Assembly (NCBI GenBank): GCA_902791745.1
Contig: CADAWZ010000006.1
Location: forward strand, 1 to 41,225
Direction of reading: 5' to 3'
DNA: 41,225 bases
From: an uncultured bacterium
GTDB taxonomy: Bacteria; Vulcanimicrobiota; CADAWZ01
Under the pieces are notes generated by a model. The model did no database searches. It was not told where the DNA came from and saw only the letters and a list, made by a program, of their open reading frames with translations. This document shows positions 17,051 through 24,494 of this stretch, one piece after another; position 1 is the stretch's first letter; each line of letters begins with the position of its first letter. The position numbers and the translations under genes are program-made.

Positions 17051-18961
17051 ATGAAATTTAATTTATTTAAACACAGTGTTTTTATATTTTATATTTTATT
17101 ATCTCTGTTTTTATCTGGATGTGAAGTAGTTGGTGGCAATAAAATAGATCCTGCTGATATTCCTGATGAAAAAGCATTTGGCGAATTGTGGTTTAATATC
17201 TACGATAATTCAGGAAAAATCGGATATATAAAGACCAAAAGGGATAAAACGGAATTTGAAGGAAAGCCAACAGTTATATTTAGAAGTGAAACTTACATGA
17301 GAAATTCAACTGGGTATGATAAGACAATAGCAGAAACTTATTATACATATGATTTTCAACCTGTTCAAGAAGTAATTTCAGAAATTGGCACTTCCAAAAA
17401 TTCTTTTTCAATGTATAAAAAAGATAGAAATTTCGTTTTTCAATCCATTGTCGGAGAATCTTCATCTGAACTAAAATTGGAGATTCCAGAGGAAAAGATA
17501 TTTGCACCTCCAGATAGTCTTTTTATATCAAGAGTAAAAGATTATAGAGAGATAAAATGCGTGGATTCAAAATATCAAAAGATATATGATGTGAGCATAA
17601 AATTTTTAGAAAATGAAAATGTTTCTTGTGAATCAGGCAATATTTATGCTTCAAAATATCTTGTAAAATCTTCAATTCTTCCCGATTCTGAAATAAACAT
17701 TTGGATCGATTCACATGGAAATGAATGTATGTGTGAGATTGCAGGAATGAAGATTGTTCAGACTGATCAAAAGCATGCGGAAAGTAAAAATAATTCAAAA
17801 GCCGTTGCTGGTTCGATAATGTCTTCTCAGAAGATAGACCCTGACATCGTATATGCTTCTGATTCGATAAATATAAAATGTTTTGAATCCAAGGGAATCA
17901 AAAATTCTATACCAAGTGGTGCATATCAGACTATCTCAAAAGTTGGAAATACTAAATTCATAAAGCTTATTTCTGAAGCTAAAAACAGAAAAACTGAAAA
18001 ATATTCAGAAGAATCATTGAAGCCTTCACAATATATACAAAGTGATAATGGTCTTATAAAGCAAAAGGCTTTTGAGTTGAAAAAATCTGATTCAGCTTCT
18101 ACTGTAAAGGCTTTGTGTGCTTGGGTTCACGATCATATAAAAGAAAATGAATCAGGTACATATCTTTCAGCTTCTGAGGCTATGATTTCAGGAAAAGGTG
18201 ATTGCACAGAAAATGCACTTCTTTTTTCAGCAATGGCTCGAAGTGTTGGAATTCCTTCAAGAATTGTTTCAGGACTTATTTATAATGGATATGAATTTGT
18301 CTTACATTCTTGGTCAGAGGCTTATTTCAATAATAGATGGTATGGAGTTGATCCTGTTTATAAAAAAGTTGGATTAAATGCCTGTTATCTTCAGATATCT
18401 TATAATTACAATGGAGAATTATCTCCAGAGGACGGATTAAAATTATTAAATCTTGTAAATGGAATCAATTTAAATATTCGTTCTATCTATGTAAAAAATA
18501 AAGTGATCAAAATGGAAGATACCTCAAAATATTTTTTGGTAAAATCCGACATTGCAATGCAAAAACTTTGGGGCATTAGATTTAAAATACCTGCAAAGTG
18601 GAAATTTACTGCTTATGAATCAGTATCGTTAAAGGGAAAGAGAGGGGACGCACTTATTTTTATATCTCCTTTGACATCTGAAAATACTGATATTGGTTCT
18701 GCTGTCTCTGATTTGACAGGTTTTAAAGTGGAATCTTTTTATCTTGCTGATATGTTTCCAAGGACTTTGGGAAATGGAAGAAGAAGTCTTTTGTATTCTT
18801 CTTTCCCTTCAAAAACTGGTCAAGATTATACTTGTATGACATATATCACAGAAAATGATGATAAAGATAAAATGCTTTTAATTGTTTTGATTTGTCCACA
18901 AGATAAGAGTAATTTCTTGACATCTGATTTAGATGAAATAGATAATAGTCTGAAGTTTTAA
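17051..18961 (+). CDS. Lipoprotein with transglutaminase-like domain
   Basis: A 636-residue lipoprotein; the signal ends at LSGC with lipid cysteine C24. Residues about 40-330 form a beta-rich region with no recognised family. A transglutaminase-like cysteine protease fold covers about 335-450: GKGDCTE (C385), VLHSWSEAY (H419) and GVDPVY (D434) give the Cys-His-Asp triad. A C-terminal region (about 490-636) may be another beta domain. Many bacterial proteins of this fold are amidases or peptidases at the cell envelope. The gene follows mnmG closely and ends at a strong terminator, but the functional link to mnmG is probably only positional. Confidence 0.85.
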   Translation: MKFNLFKHSVFIFYILLSLFLSGCEVVGGNKIDPADIPDEKAFGELWFNIYDNSGKIGYIKTKRDKTEFEGKPTVIFRSETYMRNSTGYDKTIAETYYTYDFQPVQEVISEIGTSKNSFSMYKKDRNFVFQSIVGESSSELKLEIPEEKIFAPPDSLFISRVKDYREIKCVDSKYQKIYDVSIKFLENENVSCESGNIYASKYLVKSSILPDSEINIWIDSHGNECMCEIAGMKIVQTDQKHAESKNNSKAVAGSIMSSQKIDPDIVYASDSINIKCFESKGIKNSIPSGAYQTISKVGNTKFIKLISEAKNRKTEKYSEESLKPSQYIQSDNGLIKQKAFELKKSDSASTVKALCAWVHDHIKENESGTYLSASEAMISGKGDCTENALLFSAMARSVGIPSRIVSGLIYNGYEFVLHSWSEAYFNNRWYGVDPVYKKVGLNACYLQISYNYNGELSPEDGLKLLNLVNGINLNIRSIYVKNKVIKMEDTSKYFLVKSDIAMQKLWGIRFKIPAKWKFTAYESVSLKGKRGDALIFISPLTSENTDIGSAVSDLTGFKVESFYLADMFPRTLGNGRRSLLYSSFPSKTGQDYTCMTYITENDDKDKMLLIVLICPQDKSNFLTSDLDEIDNSLKF

Positions 18962-18964
18962 TTT

Positions 18965-19003
18965 AAATGGGGCTGTGAATGCAAAAAAACAGCCCCATTT
19001 TTA
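18965..19003 (+). terminator. Terminator after the transglutaminase-like lipoprotein gene
   Basis: AAATGGGGCTGT (18965-18976) pairs perfectly with ACAGCCCCATTT (18989-19000), followed by TTT. Its core recurs in the hairpin at 21882-21915. Confidence 0.9.
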
Positions 19004-19033
19004 GCAATCTGTCTTATTTTACTGTATAATAAT

Positions 19034-19663
19034 ATGTCGAAGAAAAGAAAGAAAATAATCAATAAAAATAAGAATTTAAAGAAAAATAATTTATATTGTA
19101 CTAAATGTGATTCTAATAATATATATCCAATTTCTCAAATAATAGTTAGTAACAAAAATAAAAAATCTGGATATGACTATAAAAAATATTGGTTTGTATT
19201 GAGAAAAATTAGTGATTTATTAAAAGAGAAAATTTTGTTTATAAGTTTTACACTTGATAAAATAAAATCTGATTTAATGAATTTAATATGGGTGTATTGT
19301 TATTTTATTCTTATTGTCTCTATATTGACAATTATTCCCTTCTCAATATTTATTAGTTTGGGTAATTTTCGTGTGGTATTTGCACTCGAGTTATCTATAA
19401 TTACATTTATTTTCTTTATAATTTTTTTTATGAAAAATTTGCGTTATAGTTCTTATAAGAAAAAGTTTTACAATACTTATTGTTGTCCTCATTGTGGTCG
19501 TTTATTTATTCCAAAAATTTATAAAGTTAGATTGAAAAAAAATACAAGTTTATTAGTAAAAATACATTTAGCTTATAAGAAATTGACAAGAGAGAAATTT
19601 TATAATGTTAGATATGTCAGTTATCAAGTAAAACAAGAAATGAAAAAATTGAGAATGAAATAA
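19034..19663 (+). CDS. Zinc-ribbon membrane protein, first gene of the LIM/DA1 operon
   Basis: A 209-residue protein, not a named family. The Lys-rich N-terminus leads to CTKC (C22, C25). Two membrane helices lie at about 83-108 and 113-134, and a second cysteine knuckle, YCCPHCG (C150, C151, C154), follows. The two CxxC pairs lie on the same side of a helical hairpin and could form one split zinc ribbon. The C-terminal 50 residues are basic. The ATG is only 3 bases after a TATAAT (19025-19030) and has no ribosome site, so either the message is leaderless or that box is not the promoter. The next gene starts 16 bases downstream. It may anchor or serve the two exported proteins. Confidence 0.72.
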   Translation: MSKKRKKIINKNKNLKKNNLYCTKCDSNNIYPISQIIVSNKNKKSGYDYKKYWFVLRKISDLLKEKILFISFTLDKIKSDLMNLIWVYCYFILIVSILTIIPFSIFISLGNFRVVFALELSIITFIFFIIFFMKNLRYSSYKKKFYNTYCCPHCGRLFIPKIYKVRLKKNTSLLVKIHLAYKKLTREKFYNVRYVSYQVKQEMKKLRMK

Positions 19664-19679
19664 ATAGAAAGGGGGAATT

Positions 19680-20834
19680 ATGCAAAAAAAACATATATTG
19701 ATTTTTATTTTGTCTTTTTTTTTCTTTTTACAAACATTGCCAGTTTTTGCACAGGGAGCACAGTGTGATTCTTGTGGAACATCTATAACTTATAGTAATT
19801 TTGGCTCAAAAACAAAAACAGGTTATCTGTGTAAAAATTGTTATCGTCAACAGCAGGAACAACCGCAGCAACAGGAGCAACCAAAACAAAAGCAGACACA
19901 ATCACAACAGCAAAAACAACAACAGATACCACAGTTACAACAACAGCAAACGCAAAAACAACAGCAGATGCAGGGAAGGCAGTGTGATAATTGTGGAACA
20001 TCCATAACTTATAGTAATTTTGGCTCAAAAACAAAAACAGGTTATCTGTGTAAAAATTGTTATCATAAACAGCAGGAGCATCCACAACAACAGAAACAAA
20101 CACAGAACCAACAGGTACAAACACAAAAGCAGGCACAACAAAAACAGCGGACAAAAAAACAGGAAGATAGAAAACAGCGTATATGTGCTGTTTGTAATAA
20201 TTCTATTGAAGCTGGAACAAAATATTATTTTAGTGCTGATAGACAGCCTATTTGTTTCAATTGTTTAGACAAATGTAAAGATAGTTGTAGAACTTGTGGA
20301 TTGCCAATTTTGCCTAATGGAGGAGTTAGAACTGGAAGTTGGATAGTTTGTACTCCTTGTTCAAAAGATATTATTGTAACAGATTCTCAATTAAAAGAAT
20401 GTTATGCTGAGGCTTGTAAATTTATGAATGAACATTTAGGATTAAATGTCCCTGTTCCTGTTGAAAATGTATATTTTTCAGATATCTCAGAGATGGGGGA
20501 TGGGCATGATGGAAATTTTGATGGTTATGCTATACGATTTCAAAAGGGTATGTCTAAACTTGATACTATTAGAGTTCTAATTCATGAATCTGCTCATGCT
20601 TGGATGAGACAATTAGAAAATCGTATGTATTCAGAAGGATTTGCTGAATGGTGTTCTTATAAATATTTTATGCATATAGGCGAAATTCAGTATTTTAATA
20701 ACCATAGACCTCCAAGGCATGAAAATAATTATTATTCAGCGGGACTTAGAAAAATGCTTGAACTTGAAAAGAAAATGACTCAAAAAGGGCTTTTGGAATA
20801 TGTCAAGACCCACAATGATTTTCCGAAGGAGTAA
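19680..20834 (+). CDS. Secreted LIM-like zinc-finger / DA1-like metallopeptidase, copy 1
   Basis: Exported by a signal peptide (1-24, ending VFA). It carries two near-identical single fingers (C29, C32, C51, C54 and C102, C105, C124, C127) separated by Gln-rich linkers. Next is a double finger of LIM type (C169, C172, C192, C195 then C203, C206, C224, C227) and a C-terminal peptidase-like domain (about 229-384). That domain has HESAH (H302, E303, H306) and a downstream SEGFAEW with E319 as the likely third zinc ligand. LIM fingers followed by an HExxH domain is the layout of DA1 proteins, known from plants as ubiquitin-activated peptidases. Bacterial relatives exist but their substrates are, to my knowledge, unknown. 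AAAGGGGG precedes the ATG. Confidence 0.82.
   Translation: MQKKHILIFILSFFFFLQTLPVFAQGAQCDSCGTSITYSNFGSKTKTGYLCKNCYRQQQEQPQQQEQPKQKQTQSQQQKQQQIPQLQQQQTQKQQQMQGRQCDNCGTSITYSNFGSKTKTGYLCKNCYHKQQEHPQQQKQTQNQQVQTQKQAQQKQRTKKQEDRKQRICAVCNNSIEAGTKYYFSADRQPICFNCLDKCKDSCRTCGLPILPNGGVRTGSWIVCTPCSKDIIVTDSQLKECYAEACKFMNEHLGLNVPVPVENVYFSDISEMGDGHDGNFDGYAIRFQKGMSKLDTIRVLIHESAHAWMRQLENRMYSEGFAEWCSYKYFMHIGEIQYFNNHRPPRHENNYYSAGLRKMLELEKKMTQKGLLEYVKTHNDFPKE
19761..19845 (+). repeat. 85-bp finger-coding repeat, copy 1 (copy 2 at 19980-20064)
   Basis: The segment encoding the first single finger (from QCD to the codon after NCY) is repeated at 19980-20064 with only 3 differences in 85 bases. This indicates a recent in-frame duplication. 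The Gln-rich linkers after each copy are also similar. Confidence 0.9.
19980..20064 (+). repeat. 85-bp finger-coding repeat, copy 2
   Basis: Second copy of the segment at 19761-19845; it differs at 3 positions (two in the codon after CD, one silent). Confidence 0.9.
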
Positions 20835-20837
20835 TAT

Positions 20838-21806
20838 ATGCAAAAAAAATATATATTAATTTTATTTTTGTTATTGTTTGTACTTTTGCCAATATCTGTT
20901 TTCGCAAGAAGTTATACTTGTTCTATTTGTGGAACTGAATTTACAAGGGGCGGTTTTACTGATGGAAAAAATATCTATTGTGGAAACTGTGCAGAGATAT
21001 TGTTGGAACAGGGTGATTATTATACAGATGATAAACCTTCTGTAAAAGTTGAAAACAAGATTGAAATTCCAAAGAGTAATAAAATAAAAGCAGGGCAAAG
21101 TAAATGTTCTGTCTGTAGAAAAATAATGATGACTGGCAGATATTATTTGACTTTAGATGATAGACCTGTTTGTGAAAATTGTTATAATAAATATCCTGAC
21201 AGATGTATGACTTGTAATATTCCTGTACCTTTAAAAACTGGGGCAAGATATGGTTCTTATACAACTTGTGATAAATGTTCAAAAGACATAATCGTTACGA
21301 AAGATCAGTTGAGACAAGTTTTTAATGAAATTTGTATATATATGAAAAAAGAATTTGGACTTACTGTTCCTGTAAACTCTGAAAATGTAAAATTTTCAGA
21401 TATGAGTATAATGTCAGATATGATTAGAAATAATATGTATGATGTTCCAAATGAATATGGCGAAAATACAATAGGTCTTTTTTCACAAGATGATATGGTC
21501 ATTTATATTCAAAAAGGGATGTCAAGAATAACTGTTTGTGATATTTTGACACATGAATCTGCTCATTCTTGGATGTATAAATATGGAAAACCTGGTGCTG
21601 ATTTACTTTTTTCAGAAGGATTTGCTGAATGGTGTAGTTATAAATATCTAACAAATATGGGGCAGACAAAATATTTGAAAGATAAAATGGAAAGAGAAAG
21701 TGATTTGTATAATGAAGGACTTAACAAGATGATTAAACTTGAAAAACAGATAGGTACTTCAAAAATCACTGAATATGTGAGAACACACAATAGATTACCT
21801 AAGTAA
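20838..21806 (+). CDS. Secreted LIM-like zinc-finger / DA1-like metallopeptidase, copy 2
   Basis: Paralogue of the gene just upstream, with one N-terminal finger instead of two and no Gln-rich linkers. The signal peptide is 1-23 (ending VFA). The single finger uses C28, C31, C48 and C51. The LIM-like pair uses C90, C93, C112, C115 and C123, C126, C144, C147. The peptidase-like domain covers about 149-322, with HESAH (H239, E240, H243) and SEGFAEW (E260). Both copies share CSKDIIVT after the last finger and a closing YV-TH sequence. It begins 3 bases after the previous stop, with AAGGAG inside the end of that gene, so translation is probably coupled. Keeping all metal ligands in both copies argues that both are functional. 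Confidence 0.82.
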   Translation: MQKKYILILFLLLFVLLPISVFARSYTCSICGTEFTRGGFTDGKNIYCGNCAEILLEQGDYYTDDKPSVKVENKIEIPKSNKIKAGQSKCSVCRKIMMTGRYYLTLDDRPVCENCYNKYPDRCMTCNIPVPLKTGARYGSYTTCDKCSKDIIVTKDQLRQVFNEICIYMKKEFGLTVPVNSENVKFSDMSIMSDMIRNNMYDVPNEYGENTIGLFSQDDMVIYIQKGMSRITVCDILTHESAHSWMYKYGKPGADLLFSEGFAEWCSYKYLTNMGQTKYLKDKMERESDLYNEGLNKMIKLEKQIGTSKITEYVRTHNRLPK

Positions 21807-21827
21807 GAATTTTGATAAGTGAATTTA

Positions 21828-21858
21828 GAAGCTCTGAGTCCCTCAGGGCTTCTTTTTT
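21828..21858 (+). terminator. Terminator of the LIM/DA1 operon
   Basis: GAAGC-T-CTGAG pairs with CTCAG-G-GCTTC (21828-21852), followed by six T residues (21853-21858). Confidence 0.85.
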
Positions 21859-21881
21859 ATTTGCTTTTTTAAATAAGAGTG

Positions 21882-21915
21882 AAAAATGGGGCTGTAATTT
21901 TACAGCCCCATTTTT
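21882..21915 (-). terminator. Terminator of the OPT transporter gene
   Basis: A perfect 15-bp stem (21882-21896 with 21901-21915) closes a 4-base loop. The A-rich left flank gives a T-run on the minus strand. It sits between convergent genes and is nearly symmetric, so it may stop both. Confidence 0.88.
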
Positions 21916-21933
21916 TGTACATCTTATATTCTA

Positions 21934-24183
21934 TTATCTTTTTTTGTTTTTCTTTTTTGATTTCTTGGTTTTACTTTCCTTTGAAAGTTCTTTTTTGTCT
22001 TTTTTTCTTGCCTCTTCTACTACTACTACTTCTTCTTCGTCGTCCTCTTCTTCGTCGTCCTTTTCTTCGTCGTCCTCTTCTTCGTCGTTTATTTCATCAT
22101 GTTTGTGTTTACATTTACAATCTCCACCACAAGAACATTCTTCTTTTCCTTTACAACTACATTCTTTTGATGAGAATTTAAGAGCTAAACGATAGACAAC
22201 AATGGCCAATAATATATACATAATTATTGAAAGCCAATGACCTTGTCCTATTTCAGACATTGTAACTCCATCAAATTTAGGTGCTAAATCTACATGCCAG
22301 TTTTTCAAAAGTGCATCAATAACACCAATGATAGCACCACCTGCTACAAAACCTGAAGCAATAAGAGTCCCTTTTTGTTTTCTATCAGCTCCCATTTTTT
22401 TATTTTTAACACTATTTTCTATTAATAAAGCAAGTATTCCACCAGCTAATATAGGAAGGTTGAGTTCAAGTGGAATATATACGCCAAGCATAAATGCAAG
22501 AGCTGGAATATTGACAAGTTCAAGAATTAGAGCCAATATAATTCCTGTTATATATAGTATCCAAGGAGTTTGGGCTCCTGATACCATTATAGGTTCTATT
22601 ACTGCTGACATAGCGTTAGCCTGTGGAGCTACTAAAATGTCTTTGTGTTCAGGTGTTGCTACAAATCCATAAGTGCTGTTTAAAAGCATCATTACACCAG
22701 CAACTGAAAAAGCAGCGACGAGAGTTCCTAAAAATTTAAAGAGTTGTTGATTTTTAGGGGTTGCACCAATCCAGTAACCTATTTTTAAATCTGTTATAAA
22801 TGAGCCTGACATCGAAAGAGCAGTACAGACTACGCCACCAATGATCAATGTTGCTGTTATTCCTGCAATTCCATTTACTCCACATTGTACAAGAATTAAA
22901 CTTGTTACGATCAATGTCATAAGTGTCATTCCAGATACAGGGTTTGAACCTACTGTAGCAATAGCTCTTGCTGCTACTGTCGTAAATAAAAATGATATGA
23001 TAAGTACAACTGCAAGAGCTATACAAGTTAACATAAATACATTTGGTCTTCCTTGAAGAACTCCAGAATAGAAGAAGCCAAATGTTGCAACTGCTGTCAA
23101 TACAACTATTGAAATAACTGAGCCCATGTTCATATCTGTTTCAGTACGAGGTACAGATGTTTTTTCGAGTTTTTTATCAGCAAACATATCTTTAAATCCC
23201 TTTGTAAAGGATTGAACAATTATACCTGCTGATTTTATTATTCCAATAATACCTGCACAGGCAATACCACCGATTCCTATAAGTCTTACATAGCCCTTAA
23301 ATATTTCTCCTGCTGACATTGAAGACATTGCAATCATTCCTTCACCAGATGGATTGGGAATAGAACCATATTGACCCAAAACAGGAACCAATACAAACCA
23401 AGCTAAAAATGAACCTGCACACATTATAGCTGCATATTTAAATCCGATTATATAGCCCATTCCAAGTAGTGCTGCTGTTGTGTTTATTCCAAATACGAGT
23501 TTGAATTTATCTCCAATAAACTGACCTATATTTGTAAATGTTGATTGGAAACTTTCTGACCATAATTTTAATGTGTATATACAGAAATCATATATTGCAC
23601 CGATTCCCATACTTACACATAAAATTTTTGCCTGATCTCCACCTTGTTGACCAGAAACAAGAATCTCTGTTGTTGCTGTTCCTTCAGGAAATGGGAACTT
23701 TCCATGCATATCAGCAACAAAATATTTACGAAATAATATCAAAAATACGATACCGAGAATTCCTCCTAAAAGTGAAGCCATAAATATATGGAGGAAATTT
23801 ATTTGTATGTCAGGATATTTTGCCTGTAAAATATAAATAGCGGGCAATGTAAAAATTGCACCTGCAACAACAGAGCCAGAACAAGAACCTATTGATTGTA
23901 TAATAACATTTTCAAGAATTGTTGTTTTCTTGAATATAAATGATAAACCAACAGCCATAAGGGAAATAGGAATTGCTGCTTCAAAAACATTTCCAGTTTT
24001 TAATCCCAAAAATGCTGTAGCACCTGAAAAAATAACACACATTATTATTCCAGTTATTATAGAATAAGGTGTTATTTCTTTCATTTTAGATTCAGGTGGA
24101 ACAATAGGGTTGTATTTTTCGCCTTCTTTTAGCTCTCTATAGGCATTTTCAGGCAAACCTACTTGAGCTTTTTCTTTACTCAT
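21934..24183 (-). CDS. OPT-family transporter with Cys/His-rich and charged tail
   Basis: Inner-membrane OPT transporter (749 residues), probably importing oligopeptides or metal chelates. About 14-16 hydrophobic segments lie between residues 38 and 665. The N-terminal ITGIIMCVIFSGATAFLGLKTGNVFEAAIP block and the GKFPFPEGTATTEIL block are typical. The unusual part is the tail from about 670: six cysteines as CxC pairs (C675/677, C683/685, C689/691), H693 and H695. After these come an acidic run (about 696-722) and a Lys-rich end. Family members of this type usually stop near the last helix. The tail looks able to bind metal ions. AAAGGAG precedes the ATG. Peptide uptake is inferred from family; metal-chelate transport is an equal possibility. 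Confidence 0.88.
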   Translation of the reverse strand: MSKEKAQVGLPENAYRELKEGEKYNPIVPPESKMKEITPYSIITGIIMCVIFSGATAFLGLKTGNVFEAAIPISLMAVGLSFIFKKTTILENVIIQSIGSCSGSVVAGAIFTLPAIYILQAKYPDIQINFLHIFMASLLGGILGIVFLILFRKYFVADMHGKFPFPEGTATTEILVSGQQGGDQAKILCVSMGIGAIYDFCIYTLKLWSESFQSTFTNIGQFIGDKFKLVFGINTTAALLGMGYIIGFKYAAIMCAGSFLAWFVLVPVLGQYGSIPNPSGEGMIAMSSMSAGEIFKGYVRLIGIGGIACAGIIGIIKSAGIIVQSFTKGFKDMFADKKLEKTSVPRTETDMNMGSVISIVVLTAVATFGFFYSGVLQGRPNVFMLTCIALAVVLIISFLFTTVAARAIATVGSNPVSGMTLMTLIVTSLILVQCGVNGIAGITATLIIGGVVCTALSMSGSFITDLKIGYWIGATPKNQQLFKFLGTLVAAFSVAGVMMLLNSTYGFVATPEHKDILVAPQANAMSAVIEPIMVSGAQTPWILYITGIILALILELVNIPALAFMLGVYIPLELNLPILAGGILALLIENSVKNKKMGADRKQKGTLIASGFVAGGAIIGVIDALLKNWHVDLAPKFDGVTMSEIGQGHWLSIIMYILLAIVVYRLALKFSSKECSCKGKEECSCGGDCKCKHKHDEINDEEEDDEEKDDEEEDDEEEVVVVEEARKKDKKELSKESKTKKSKKKNKKR

Positions 24184-24368
24184 CGTAACTCCTTTAAAAA
24201 TAAAATTTACAAAAATCTTTGTGTTAAAATTATTTTTCTATTTATTCCTTTTTAATCCTTTATAATAGGTCTTTTATTTTTTTTGTCCTCTCTTATAATT
24301 ACTATTTATATATATTTTGTTATTTTGAAAAACATAGGAAAATTTTCACAATTATTTTAAAAAAAGTA

Positions 24369-24397
24369 TTGCATTTAAATTTTCAATGTGTTAAAAT
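24369..24397 (+). promoter_or_regulatory. Probable extended -10 promoter for the oxidoreductase gene
   Basis: TTGCAT (24369-24374), 17 bases, then TAAAAT (24392-24397) with an upstream TG (24389-24390), that is, TGT-TAAAAT. The predicted leader is about 90 bases. The rest of the 24184-24494 gap is AT-rich and otherwise shows only the inverted repeat at 24426-24453 and the ribosome site GGAGG near 24480. Confidence 0.6.
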
Positions 24398-24425
24398 AGC
24401 TGAAGTTTTATTTTTAGATATTTTT

Positions 24426-24453
24426 TGTGTTAAATTTATAAACATTTAGCACA
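24426..24453 (+). promoter_or_regulatory. Inverted repeat in the oxidoreductase leader
   Basis: TGTGTTAAAT (24426-24435) and ATTTAGCACA (24444-24453) pair over 10 positions (one G-T) with an 8-base spacer. The repeat lies just after the predicted transcription start, where a repressor such as a redox regulator could block transcription. It does not match the Rex consensus well. Confidence 0.4.
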
Positions 24454-24494
24454 CACTAAGACTTTTTGAATAATTATTTGGAGGATTATTTCAA

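Noticed and set aside
19860-20160. Gln-rich repeats (CAA/CAG runs) as a separate regulatory repeat
   Set aside because: They are in-frame linkers between zinc fingers of the exported protein, and frame and flanking domains explain them.
18965-21915. Hairpins at 18965 and 21882 sharing ATGGGGCTGT/ACAGCCCCAT as a dispersed repeat element
   Set aside because: Both sit exactly at gene ends and work as terminators; similarity is limited to the stem core, so convergent or copied terminators explain it.
21812-22195. Plus-strand frame rich in Ser/Phe opposite the OPT tail
   Set aside because: It is the complement of the acidic and Cys-rich tail codons, and it starts inside the preceding operon's terminator region.
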